A stretch of DNA of 30,784 nt from a bacterium UBP15_UBA6099 (GCA_002435745.1 DIWT01000038.1:9894-40677); one strand, 5' to 3'; positions 6,747-14,724 are shown, counted from the first letter of the stretch. Program-made: numbers and translations. Notes: generated from the letters alone by a model not told the origin.

Positions 6747-8435
6747 TTATTCATCCGTCTGCATCGTTGTGAAGGCGACAGCGTAAGGCGGCAAGCCCAC
6801 GCTGATCGGGCCTTGCGCCACCGTGTTCGTCAACGTGTCGATGAACACGATGCCGGGCGTCTCATAGCTCATGTCCGGCACGAGCAGGTATCCGAACGGG
6901 TCGACGGCGATGCCGCCGACGGTGTATCCGCCGGGGGTGTAAACGCTCGCGCTCACAGCTCCGGTGGATGGGTTGAACGGAATGATATGGTTGACGAACG
7001 ACGTGTCCGACACCGCGACGTAGGCTTTGGAGGATGAGACTACGGCCACGCTGCCGGGCGCTCCGCCGAGGGCGGTCTTGTCCGCGACGGACGCCGCCGC
7101 GTATGTGTCCGGGTTGACAGAGTCGATGCCGCCGGGCACGGACGGGTCGTAGTAGTCGCCTGAGCTGCTGACGTAGATTCTGTTTGTGGCGGCGTTGTAA
7201 ACGGCGGACTGGGGATTCCAGCTTGAAATCTCTACGCCCTGAACGCCGGGTGTCGCGGCGTCGGCGTCGATGAGCGAGTCCGTCGCCGTGTCGATCACGG
7301 CGAGGATGCCGGGTGCGGCGGGAGCCCAGTCAACCAGATTCTGAAGCAGCACGAAGACTTTCGTTCCGACTTTTACCATCTGCGTCATATCGGGCAAACC
7401 GTCGGTCAGCGCCAGCCCCGATAGGTCTATGGAGCCGAGTTCGGCGCCTGTGGCCGGGTTGACAATCAGCAAGGACGCCGAGCCGAGCCGGGAGACGTAC
7501 GCTTTTGTTTCCGATATTGCCGCGACATCCTGCGGGTTGGAGCCGTTGCCGGTGGAGAACTGGCCGACTAGCGAAAGGCCGTCCGCGGGGTCAAGAACGG
7601 TGATGTTGTCCTGACCGTATCTGTTGATAACGAAGACGTATCCGCCGTCGGCTTTGACGGTGGCGTCGCTGTGGATGGAGAGGACGTTGTTCGTCGCGAC
7701 CGGGGCGGCGGACATGTCGCCGTCGAGGGTTATGTACGAGAGCGCGCCGGATGTCCAGTCTGTGGTGGCGACGACGGCGATGGCGACGGACGTCGAGGAA
7801 CTGTCCGGCAGAGCCGTTTCGAGAGCGGCCTGAACGGACGCGTCGCGGGCTGCTGCTGCCGCAGCGTCGGCAATCGCGTCGGATATCGTCGCGCCTGTGA
7901 AATCCTCGCCTTCGAGGGCTGTTTCGACGGCGGTCTCCACGGCTGTTATCTCGGCGCGGGTCAGGTCGGAGAACGAGCGGCCTGAATCCGACATTCGCTG
8001 CTCGATCACCTGAATGACCGCTTCGGAGACGGGGGATATCTCGACGCCGGAAGCCGCTGTGGCCAAGCCTCTCATTTCGACGGAGTCGAACTCGACCGAA
8101 AGAAGGACGAGGGTGGAGGCGACTTTGACGCCGGAGGGAAGCGCGATTGAGAAGCTGCCGGCGGCGGAGGACTGGGAGGTGGCCAGCAACGTGAGAGCGC
8201 CGGACGAGCCGACGTAGTATGCGTTGACCGTCACGGCTGAGGAAACATTCTGGAGAGCGGACGCGGTTCTGTCGGCGGAGCGGGCTGAGACCGCGCCTCC
8301 GGGCGTCTGCACGGAGCCGGAAATGGTGTCGCCGGGGGCGCTCCCTCCGCCTCCTCCGCAACCGGCTGCCGCCATCGCAACGGCGACGGCGAGCGCCGCA
8401 AGACACAATTTAACGCTTTTTTTCGCTTTGTTCAT
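6747..8435 (-). CDS. Beta-propeller surface lipoprotein in the B12 operon (BtuG-like candidate)
   Basis: The 562-residue product has a lipoprotein signal with AAAGC (Cys26) followed by a Gly run, a typical exported linker. Residues about 35-120 resemble a small beta-sandwich of the carboxypeptidase-regulatory type, and about 130-215 are Ala-rich and helical. Residues about 225-562 show YncE/YVTN-type propeller repeats (for example AVIDTATDSLIDAD, GSVAVVSSSKAYVAVSD, GGIAVDPFGYLLVPD). In Bacteroides, BtuG is a propeller lipoprotein that binds B12 tightly and works with BtuB. Here the gene starts 18 bases after the btuB-like gene with AAGGGAG before ATG. The role as a B12 capture protein is inferred from position and fold; overall similarity to BtuG could not be tested. 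Confidence 0.75.
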   Translation of the reverse strand: MNKAKKSVKLCLAALAVAVAMAAAGCGGGGGSAPGDTISGSVQTPGGAVSARSADRTASALQNVSSAVTVNAYYVGSSGALTLLATSQSSAAGSFSIALPSGVKVASTLVLLSVEFDSVEMRGLATAASGVEISPVSEAVIQVIEQRMSDSGRSFSDLTRAEITAVETAVETALEGEDFTGATISDAIADAAAAAARDASVQAALETALPDSSSTSVAIAVVATTDWTSGALSYITLDGDMSAAPVATNNVLSIHSDATVKADGGYVFVINRYGQDNITVLDPADGLSLVGQFSTGNGSNPQDVAAISETKAYVSRLGSASLLIVNPATGAELGSIDLSGLALTDGLPDMTQMVKVGTKVFVLLQNLVDWAPAAPGILAVIDTATDSLIDADAATPGVQGVEISSWNPQSAVYNAATNRIYVSSSGDYYDPSVPGGIDSVNPDTYAAASVADKTALGGAPGSVAVVSSSKAYVAVSDTSFVNHIIPFNPSTGAVSASVYTPGGYTVGGIAVDPFGYLLVPDMSYETPGIVFIDTLTNTVAQGPISVGLPPYAVAFTTMQTDE

Positions 8436-8453
8436 CGCTATTCTCCCTTTTGG

Positions 8454-10565
8454 TTATTTGAACAACCTTTGATATGTAAAAAAGAAGGCCTTTCCCGGCA
8501 GCGGGAACCCGATGTAATCGGAGACCCTGTTGTCTGTCAGGTTTTTGCCTTCGATGGTGAAAGTGGAATTCGAGCGGGCGAACGAGACTCCGGCGGAGTG
8601 GATGTCGCCTGAAGGGAACTGCTGGATATTCGCCCGGTCGTGATAACCCGCGCCCGCGCGGCTGAACTGATGCCACGCTTTCCACGGCGCGCGCTCGAAC
8701 GACAGGCGGGAGTTGAACTCGCGCTCGCGTCGGCCCGGGAGCATGTTGCCGCGCCAGAACGCAACGTCGCTGTCGTCGCGCGCGTTCTGATAAGTGTGGT
8801 TGGCGGCGAGGCTCCAAGATGGCGAGAGTACCGCCGTCAGGGTCAGCTCGAAGCCGCGGACCTTCGCCCGGCCTATATTGTCAGCCCGGGCCACGCGCTG
8901 CGAATTCTGCATGAACACTATGAGGTTGTCCGTGTCGTTCCTGAAATATAAAGCCTCGAAAAGGACGCTCCGCGCTCCGCCTACGCTCCATGAAAAGCCG
9001 ATGTCGGAAGTCTTGCCTTTTTCGGGCAAAAGCTCGGTGTTGCCGATGACCGAGCCTCTGTCTCCGAACAACTCGTAGAAAGAGGGCGAGCGGAAACGAT
9101 TGCCCGCGTTGGCCTTCAGGCGGAACGAGCCGGACACGCGGTAGCGCGCTCCGGCGGAGAACGACGACATAGTGTCCGAGCGGGATGTTTCGGGGGCCAG
9201 CGCGGAAAAATCGAAGGGGTCGTCCCCGGAAAACCTGTCGTTCAAGCGCTCTATTCTAAACGCGGGGACGATCAGCAATCTGTCATCGAGGAATGACGCC
9301 GAGTCCTCGACCGCCGCGGCAATGGAATTCCGACGGCTGGGTTTGCCGACCTGATTGGCCTGCCTCGCGTCGCGCGGCTTGAAGCTTTCCCGCGAGACGG
9401 AGAGCGCGGCGGTCACCGCGTGGTTTTCCGCCGGGAAGAACTCGAAGGCGGAAAACAGCGAGTCCGAGCGGGTGGCGTTGCGGTTGTCCTGAGAGCCGAG
9501 ACCGATCTGGCTCGCCGGGTCGAAGAATCTCGTCGTGTTGGCCGAGCTGGATAGTCTGAATGTGGAAACCGCGCCGGGGATGAGGGCACCCTTGTCTTCG
9601 AGGCTGGCCGTGAAGATGTTCCTGAAAGTCTTTAGGCGCGCCTGTTCGGACTGGAAGTTGCCAAGGCCGGGAACGCCTTGTTCTTTAAAATAGGATTGAT
9701 TTGAAATAGAGACGCGTCGCGGGCCTCCTTCGCGTCCTCCGGGAAAGATGTCCAGTTTGAGGTCGAGGTTGTCCGCTGAGAAATTGTTGTTGACGCGGGG
9801 AGTCCACTCGTCGTCGGCGGCGTTGAGAGGAGTGCCGTTGTCGTCGAGGAACTTGAAATCGCCCTGAGAAGACATGCGGGAGAAATCTATGGACGCGCGC
9901 GCGGATCGGACGGGCATGCGCGAGAAGACATGGAACGAACGGGAGCCGAAAGAGCCAAACACAGCGGACGCCTCGACGGAGGCGTCTCCCGCGCCGGGGC
10001 GGGTGACGACGTTGACCGCGCCCGCGCAGGCGGCTCCCTGAAATCTGGCGGGAGCGCCGCCCCGGTATATCTCTATCCTTTCCACGTTCGCCAGCGGGAC
10101 GGCCCCCATGTCAACCGCGCCGCCGACGGCCTGATTGAGCGCCACCCCGTCCACCATCACCAGCACGTGAGCGGCTTCTGACCCGCGCACGGACACCGTG
10201 CTGAAGCTTCCCAACCCGCCGTAACTGCGAATCTCTATTCCGACTGTCTCGCGCAGCAGTTCGGGCACTGTCGAGAACCGCTTGTCGAAACTCTCCCGGG
10301 GAATCACGGTTATCGACGTCGGCATGGACTCCGGATCAGGCTCCGCTGAGACGGGGTCGGCGTAGATTATCAACTCGCCGATGTCGATGGAAGAGGGAGC
10401 TTCGGCGGACGAAGCCGGGGCGGAGGCCGCGAGCGTCAGCAGCAGGGCTGCGGCGCAAATCGATCTCCACGCGCTGGAACGACCCTCGCCCCGCCGTAAA
10501 AATTTGAAGCTCGCGAGCGGCCTCGTGAAAAACTGATTTGTTGTGTTTGAATTGTTATTAATCAA
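8454..10565 (-). CDS. btuB: TonB-dependent cobalamin receptor (BtuB-like)
   Basis: The product is an outer-membrane beta-barrel that imports cobalamin with energy from TonB. A signal peptide core (AAALLLTLAASAPASSAEA) is followed by a TonB-box-like GELIIYADP. The plug domain reads TSITVIPRESF, VPELLRETVGIEI, VSVRGSEAAHVLVMVDGVAL, VERIEIYRGGAPA and GAVNVVTRPG, all standard for the family. The rest is a long beta-rich barrel. The start is unclear: no in-frame ATG precedes the signal peptide. I use TTG at 10565, which lies in the U-tract of the riboswitch terminator; GTG at 10604 would begin inside the regulatory hairpin. It is the first gene of the operon. A B12 substrate is supported by the riboswitch and by the BtuF, BtuC and BtuD neighbours. 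Confidence 0.9.
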   Translation of the reverse strand: MINNNSNTTNQFFTRPLASFKFLRRGEGRSSAWRSICAAALLLTLAASAPASSAEAPSSIDIGELIIYADPVSAEPDPESMPTSITVIPRESFDKRFSTVPELLRETVGIEIRSYGGLGSFSTVSVRGSEAAHVLVMVDGVALNQAVGGAVDMGAVPLANVERIEIYRGGAPARFQGAACAGAVNVVTRPGAGDASVEASAVFGSFGSRSFHVFSRMPVRSARASIDFSRMSSQGDFKFLDDNGTPLNAADDEWTPRVNNNFSADNLDLKLDIFPGGREGGPRRVSISNQSYFKEQGVPGLGNFQSEQARLKTFRNIFTASLEDKGALIPGAVSTFRLSSSANTTRFFDPASQIGLGSQDNRNATRSDSLFSAFEFFPAENHAVTAALSVSRESFKPRDARQANQVGKPSRRNSIAAAVEDSASFLDDRLLIVPAFRIERLNDRFSGDDPFDFSALAPETSRSDTMSSFSAGARYRVSGSFRLKANAGNRFRSPSFYELFGDRGSVIGNTELLPEKGKTSDIGFSWSVGGARSVLFEALYFRNDTDNLIVFMQNSQRVARADNIGRAKVRGFELTLTAVLSPSWSLAANHTYQNARDDSDVAFWRGNMLPGRREREFNSRLSFERAPWKAWHQFSRAGAGYHDRANIQQFPSGDIHSAGVSFARSNSTFTIEGKNLTDNRVSDYIGFPLPGKAFFFTYQRLFK

Positions 10566-10596
10566 AAAACACCGAACCCCTTCGAGGTCCGGTGTT
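10564..10596 (-). terminator. Riboswitch expression platform: rho-independent terminator
   Basis: On the minus strand ACACCGGACCT pairs with GGGTTCGGTGT around a short CGAAG loop (two wobble pairs), directly followed by TTTTTTG. It lies between the cobalamin aptamer and the receptor coding region, so ligand binding probably ends transcription here. An additional GGGGC-TTT-GCCCC hairpin sits between aptamer and terminator (about 10643-10657). Confidence 0.82.
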
Positions 10597-10658
10597 CGCC
10601 TCACAAAGTCGTGCGGCGGGTCTTTCTCTGGAAGAACCCGTCGCGGGGCAAAGCCCCT

Positions 10659-10817
10659 GTTCTTTTGCAGGTCTTCTGGCTTATGGATCCCTCTACTCGC
10701 CGAACCTTCCCGCTTTCGCAGTGGTCACAATCGGCTTTCGTCCCCATTCACAGCGGCCGGACCGCGACGGATTCGCACCGTCTTCCCTATTATCCCTCCG
10801 AGGAGGGTCAAAAGAAC
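10659..10817 (-). ncRNA. Cobalamin riboswitch (AdoCbl class) in the leader of the B12 uptake operon
   Basis: Read on the minus strand, the leader has the conserved order GGGAA, GGTGCGAATCC, GCGGTCCGGCCGCTGTGA, CCACTGCGAAAGCGGGAAGG, then AGCCAGAAGACCTGC, the signature of cobalamin aptamers. The ends close in a perfect 9-bp P1 helix: GTTCTTTTG (10809-10817) with CAAAAGAAC (10659-10667). It begins a few bases after the predicted transcription start and is followed by a terminator, so it should lower transcription of the whole uptake operon when B12 is abundant. Confidence 0.95.
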
Positions 10818-10826
10818 TTAAATCGC

Positions 10827-10855
10827 AATATACTCCGCTCCCGGCCCGATGTCAA
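10827..10855 (-). promoter_or_regulatory. Promoter of the B12 uptake operon
   Basis: On the minus strand a perfect TTGACA (10850-10855) is separated by 17 bases from TATATT (10827-10832). Transcription would start near 10820, just ahead of riboswitch helix P1. Box quality, spacing and position all agree. Confidence 0.82.
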
Positions 10856-10878
10856 TACTGCGGTCGGCGGAGCTTAAA

Positions 10879-10977
10879 GGAAAACTTTTCAAAAGTTTTC
10901 CATTAAAATCCCTTTCAAAATCTTTCATGCTAGCGCCGAAGGCGGGGCTGCGCTTCCGTCATCGGCGCGTATCGTGG
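10879..10977. repeat. Dispersed repeat family R1, copy B, with leading palindrome
   Basis: A perfect palindrome GGAAAACTTTT-C-AAAAGTTTTCC (10879-10901) leads into the second copy of the repeat at 1-85. The arms GCGCCGA and TCGGCGC are kept. The palindrome overlaps the start of the R1 homology, which suggests that copy A is cut by the window edge. Confidence 0.75.
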
Positions 10978-11033
10978 AAAAAGGGAGGGGAAAGAAAATA
11001 GGAAAAGCGGGGGATATTGTGGCGCCTGCGGCA

Positions 11034-11070
11034 GTTGGGGAAAACCCTTTGAAAAGGGTTGTTCCCCAAC
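11034..11070. terminator. Long stem-loop, possible bidirectional terminator
   Basis: GTTGGGGAAAACCCTTT and AAGGGTTGTTCCCCAAC can pair almost throughout, with one offset, around a 3-base loop. No clear T-run of the usual length follows on the plus strand, so it may be another repeat-type palindrome and not a true terminator. Confidence 0.4.
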
Positions 11071-11115
11071 CCCCTTTCCTAAACTCTTCAATTTATTTTC
11101 AGCGATTGTGAAGCC

Positions 11116-11140
11116 GTAGGGGCGACCCGTCGGGTCGCCC
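11116..11140. repeat. GTAGGGGCG-type hairpin element
   Basis: GTAGGGGCGACCC is followed by GTC and GGGTCGCCC, a perfect 9-bp stem. It shares its opening bases with the double hairpin at 3690-3753. A weaker relative (GCAATTC-GT-GAATTGC) is present near 12737-12752. Confidence 0.6.
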
Positions 11141-11331
11141 GGACAGGTTGTAAAATGCGGCGATGGAAGGGCGATTCAGCGAATCGTCATTCGCACAAGA
11201 ATAAACACAGGATTTCTATAAATGATGATTATTGACGAAAAGTGAGAGTTTGGACGGAAGGGGACTTACTGAATAGAATCGGGGGAACACGCAACTGTAC
11301 GTTAATCAGTCTTTCTCAAATAATTTATTTT

Positions 11332-12465
11332 TCAACCAGCAGCAGGGAGATAGCAAGGCAGGCTTTTTTCGTCGACCCACCCCCTAATCTTTGGCCTGCT
11401 GTGCGAATTGATTAGAAAAACACATTCCCCATATTTCTTTCCGCAATCCACAAGCGTTACGTTAAGAGTCTCGCCCTGATAAAAATACCTGTTGGTGGTC
11501 TTTGATTTGTCTGCGGCGGACTCGGCGGTTTCGTGGAAAAAGGTTTTTTCACGCGCATAGCATTCATAGTTCATAAAAATCGGCCAGATGCTATGGGAGA
11601 ACTCGATAGTGTCTTTATCATGATCGTATATGTACAATTGCTTTAAGTCATAACTTCCGGACCAAACGCGCACGAAAAGGTTTGTGCTGTTGCTGGCGCT
11701 ATTTGTGTAATCGTCGATTGTTACGTAGCCCCAAACATGCCCGGTTCTTGTGAACCGCCCGTCTTTCCAACCTATGAAAAGTTTTCTTGGGTCGTCCGAC
11801 GGACCGTTAAAATCAACACAGATGTGAGGTTCGTTTATAAGGTCTTGTTTCAGATTGCAGAAATTCACTCGTTCTGAATGTATCGGGAATGAATAATCGT
11901 CCATTAGCGCGAGATACTCTGCGTTTTCCCATGAGTCTAGCGCCTCTTTTTCGGACTTTAGAAATCCGGGAATGATTGCAAATATATAGGCTTCACAATT
12001 TTTGTTTCCGTATGAGTCTTTGCCTTTTCGCTCAACACACCCATACACGATAGTGAAATCCGCAATTTCAGGTTTGAACAAACTGTATCCTTTTAGGAAA
12101 AGCGCTCTATCCGGAATTCTATCTAATACTTCTTCCTCTCTCTTTATGTGATCGACTATTTGTTTGTCTTTTTCGCTCATCGCTTCAAAATCAAAATATC
12201 CTGCGGGTTTGTGCCATGAATATATCTTGAAGCGCTCTTTTAGCTCTGGGTCCTTGAAGTCATAACCGTAATATGCGTAAATTTGGTTTCTTGCCGTCCG
12301 CAATTCATCCCGGTTGCATCCGAATAGCATGCTTGGATAATCGATTCGTTTGCCTTTTTCGTCGATTGGCAAGCAATCATTAGCATGCGTTATGTGTTTG
12401 AATCCGAACAAAACAACGAGGGAAGCGATCAGGGAAATAACAAATGTATTTCTGTGCGTTCTCAT
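11332..12465 (-). CDS. Exported YARHG-domain protein with SH3-like C-terminus, AT-rich gene
   Basis: From ATG 12465 (AGGAGG six bases upstream) the product has 377 residues. Residues 1-29 look like a signal peptide or N-terminal anchor. Residues about 45-110 match the YARHG domain: LRTARNQIYAYYGYDF, then KDPELKERF, YSWHKPAG and LS/MSEKDKQIVDHIK-type spacing. The last ~45 residues (GETLNVTLVDCGKKYG to IRGWVDEKSL) resemble a bacterial SH3 domain, often used on cell walls. The middle is unassigned. The gene is clearly richer in A and T than its neighbours and lies between repeat-rich spacers, which suggests transfer. The biochemical role of YARHG proteins is not known, so none is proposed. Confidence 0.78.
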   Translation of the reverse strand: MRTHRNTFVISLIASLVVLFGFKHITHANDCLPIDEKGKRIDYPSMLFGCNRDELRTARNQIYAYYGYDFKDPELKERFKIYSWHKPAGYFDFEAMSEKDKQIVDHIKREEEVLDRIPDRALFLKGYSLFKPEIADFTIVYGCVERKGKDSYGNKNCEAYIFAIIPGFLKSEKEALDSWENAEYLALMDDYSFPIHSERVNFCNLKQDLINEPHICVDFNGPSDDPRKLFIGWKDGRFTRTGHVWGYVTIDDYTNSASNSTNLFVRVWSGSYDLKQLYIYDHDKDTIEFSHSIWPIFMNYECYAREKTFFHETAESAADKSKTTNRYFYQGETLNVTLVDCGKKYGECVFLINSHSRPKIRGWVDEKSLPCYLPAAG

Positions 12466-12512
12466 TGTTGCATCCTCCTTTATCTGCTGTATCAAAAAAT
12501 TGTCCGACTTCA

Positions 12513-12542
12513 ATTATACTCTTCTAGTCCGTTTATCTCCAA
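12513..12542 (-). promoter_or_regulatory. Predicted promoter of the YARHG gene
   Basis: On the minus strand TTGGAG is followed after 18 bases by a perfect TATAAT. The leader to the chosen ATG is about 40 bases and contains the AGGAGG ribosome site. Confidence 0.55.
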
Positions 12543-12796
12543 ATCTTCCCTTCTCCCTCAAATATAATCTCTGCAATTTTAGCAAAGAACTTTCAGTAGT
12601 CACATGCCTGTCGCAACTTCTCCTTGTTACAGCACACAACATCTTGTGTTGCTTGAGTCAAGGCGGCGATGAGGGGGGTGGGCGGGTTGATTTGAGTCGG
12701 GCGCGTTCGCGTCTTATCTCACAAGCGCGGCGGGCAATTCGTGAATTGCGTCTACAATACAAATGCGCTGAAAAACCCGGTCGATTTGCCTTGAAT

Positions 12797-12841
12797 CTTG
12801 TTCATAATGATTTTATATGGGGCGTCGGGGAGAGAAGCGCG
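12797..12841. repeat. Dispersed repeat family R2, copy B
   Basis: This copy matches 121-167, from CTTGTTCATAATGATTTTA to GAAGCGCG. Here it continues into a sequence that folds back on its own CGTCGGGGAGAGA segment (complement TCTCTCCCCGACG, 12849-12861), giving a hairpin that copy A lacks. Confidence 0.62.
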
Positions 12842-12888
12842 TCAGCGATTCTCTCCCCGACGACCAGTGAAACGTTTTGAAGAGATTC

Positions 12889-12918
12889 AAAGAGAAACTT
12901 TTCTAAAAGTTTCTCTTT
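12889..12918. repeat. Perfect 14-bp-stem palindrome
   Basis: AAAGAGAAACTTTT and AAAAGTTTCTCTTT pair perfectly around a 2-base loop, and one more C-G pair closes the base. The core resembles the palindrome leading repeat R1 copy B at 10879-10901. It could be a repeat module or a terminator for unseen upstream transcription. Confidence 0.6.
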
Positions 12919-13056
12919 GGCCTTCATTTTCATCTTTTGCTTTTTCATTAAACCCGCGCGGCGCGCGGGGGTTCTTTCAAAGCGGCTCGATTTCGATTAT
13001 ATTGTACCAGTTAGGCGCGGGAGCGCGAGAGCGTTCGCGGCGCGGAAGGAGACGCC

Positions 13057-14724
13057 ATGTGGATTTCCGAATTTGATAAAAAGTCATACAGATCAATTTT
13101 GAAATGGGGCGCGCCGGACGTGTTCAAGCATCCGGAAAAAGAGTTGATGGGCTATATCAAAGATGTGTTCGGGTTGAAAGACTCGGATATGGCCAAGCCG
13201 CACCTGCCGGGGCTGGATATAGTGAAGCTGGAAGCGCCGTGCAAGCTTTCCGCCGACAAGCTGGAAGCGTTGAAGGGGATTGTCGGGGCGGAGAACGTGT
13301 CTACGGACGACTACGACCGCGCAAAGCACGCGTACGGCAAGACATATTTCGACGCCATAAGGATGCGCAAGAACGACGTGACGAACCCGCCGGACTGCGT
13401 GGCGTATCCGCGCGGAGAGGAAGATGTGAAAGCGGTGGTGTCGTTCTGCGACAGGAACGGGATACCGCTGGTTCCAGCCGGAGCGATGTCGTCCGTGACG
13501 AGGGCGATAGAGTTTCCCAAGGGCGGAATCTGCTTGGACATGACGAGGCACATGAAGAAAGTTCTCTCGGTGAACGAGAAGGATTCGACGGCGAAGGCGC
13601 AGCCGGGCATCTACGGGCCGGACCTCGAAGCGCAGCTAAACGCGACCAAGACGAAGAGCGCGCCGGGCGGCTACACGTGCTGCCATTTTCCGCAGTCGTT
13701 CGAGTTCTCGACGGTGGGCGGGTGGATAGCCGCGAGGGGAGCCGGACAGCAGTCCACCGGATACGGGAAGGCGGAAGACTTGGTGATATCGCAGAGATGG
13801 GTGACGCCCGCCGGGCTTGTGGCCACTCCGCCGTATCCCCGCGCGTCCGTCGGCCCCGACCTCGACCAGATATTCCTCGGATGCGAGGGCGTGTTCGGAG
13901 TCATGACCGAAGCGACCATCAAAATTCGCAAGTTCCGGCCCGAAAACAGGCAATATTTCTCATTTATCTTCAAGACGTGGGACGACGCGGTGTCCGCTTG
14001 CAGGGAGATAATGCAGGGCGAGTTCGGGTTCCCGTCCGCGTTGAGGATTTCAGACCCGGAGGAGACAAGCATAGGACTTAAGCTGCATCACATCGAAGGC
14101 AGCCCGGTGGATTCGATTCTGAAGATGCTCGGATACAAGGACATGAGCCGCTGCCTGTTGCTCGGCTCGACGGAGGGCGACGCCGACGCGGGGGCGCTGA
14201 TTAAAAAGAAGGCTAAAGCCATCGGCTCAAAATACGGCGGGTTCTTCCTCGGCTCCAAACCTGTGAAGTCATGGTGGAAGGGCAGGTATTCCGACCCATA
14301 CATGCGCGAAGACCTCATGGATATACAGGTGATGACGGACACGTTGGAAACATCGGTGACATGGTCGAACCTGATGGACGTGTGGAAAGGCGTGAGGGAA
14401 GTTGTCAAGGCGCGACCCAACACCGCCTGCATGGTCCACGCCTCCCATTTCTACGAAAACGGAACCAACCTTTATTTCATATTCCTGTCCCGGATGGTTC
14501 TGGGCGACGAGTACAACGACTATCTCGATTACCAGAAGAAAATAATCGACGCGATAAAGAAGAACGGAGGGTCGCTCAGCCACCATCACGGAGTGGGCAG
14601 GATGCTTGCGCCGTGGATGCCGCAGCAGTCGGGCGATACCGGGCTGGAAATATTCAGGGCGATAAAGCAGCGGCTGGATCCGAACAACATAATGAATCCG
14701 GGCGGAACATTAGGATTGGATTAG
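13057..14724 (+). CDS. FAD-linked oxidase of the alkyl-dihydroxyacetonephosphate synthase type
   Basis: The 555-residue product belongs to the PCMH-type FAD flavoproteins and most resembles alkyl-DHAP synthase, which makes ether bonds in ether lipids. Residues about 105-285 form the FAD domain: PDCVAYPRGEEDVKAVVSFC, PLVPAGAMSSVTRAI, then FPQSFEFSTVGGWIAARGAG and EGVFGVMTEATIKI. The C-terminal cap domain contains SHHHGVG, the triple histidine found in the synthase active site, and ends with DPNNIMNPGG. The usual Gly-rich FAD loop here reads PAGAMSSVT. The start has AAGGAG seven bases upstream. No glycerol-phosphate acyltransferase lies nearby, so ether-lipid synthesis is inference; D-lactate or glycolate oxidase-like activity is the alternative. 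Confidence 0.83.
   Translation: MWISEFDKKSYRSILKWGAPDVFKHPEKELMGYIKDVFGLKDSDMAKPHLPGLDIVKLEAPCKLSADKLEALKGIVGAENVSTDDYDRAKHAYGKTYFDAIRMRKNDVTNPPDCVAYPRGEEDVKAVVSFCDRNGIPLVPAGAMSSVTRAIEFPKGGICLDMTRHMKKVLSVNEKDSTAKAQPGIYGPDLEAQLNATKTKSAPGGYTCCHFPQSFEFSTVGGWIAARGAGQQSTGYGKAEDLVISQRWVTPAGLVATPPYPRASVGPDLDQIFLGCEGVFGVMTEATIKIRKFRPENRQYFSFIFKTWDDAVSACREIMQGEFGFPSALRISDPEETSIGLKLHHIEGSPVDSILKMLGYKDMSRCLLLGSTEGDADAGALIKKKAKAIGSKYGGFFLGSKPVKSWWKGRYSDPYMREDLMDIQVMTDTLETSVTWSNLMDVWKGVREVVKARPNTACMVHASHFYENGTNLYFIFLSRMVLGDEYNDYLDYQKKIIDAIKKNGGSLSHHHGVGRMLAPWMPQQSGDTGLEIFRAIKQRLDPNNIMNPGGTLGLD

Larger units (their letters stand above)
10856..11331. other. Intergenic region with stacked repeats and hairpins
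   Basis: No gene is visible. In order, the region holds a perfect GGAAAACTTTT/AAAAGTTTTCC palindrome, repeat R1 copy B, a strong stem-loop at 11034-11070, the GTAGGGGCG hairpin at 11116-11140 and a CGATTC/GAATCG hairpin near 11170-11186. Towards 11331 the sequence becomes AT-rich and joins the AT-rich YARHG gene. Confidence 0.6.
12466..13056. other. 590-base intergenic region with hairpins and repeats
   Basis: The region separates two divergent genes and has no credible coding frame. It holds the YARHG promoter, a GCAATTC/GAATTGC hairpin, repeat R2 copy B, a perfect 14-bp-stem palindrome at 12889-12918, a CCCGCGCG/CGCGCGGG palindrome near 12955-12972 and the leader of the FAD-oxidase gene. 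Base composition shifts from AT-rich to GC-rich across it. Confidence 0.6.

Noticed and set aside
3881..10565. Assignment of the operon to iron-siderophore uptake
   Set aside because: The protein families alone would allow it, but the cobalamin riboswitch and the BtuF/BtuB features decide for B12.
10879..11140. CRISPR array
   Set aside because: Repeats in this region are single palindromes of different sequence, with no regular spacing or spacers.
13104..14081. Overlapping plus-strand open frame inside the FAD-oxidase gene
   Set aside because: Composition is Arg/Gly-rich and it follows the GC-rich codon positions of the real frame; no start signal.
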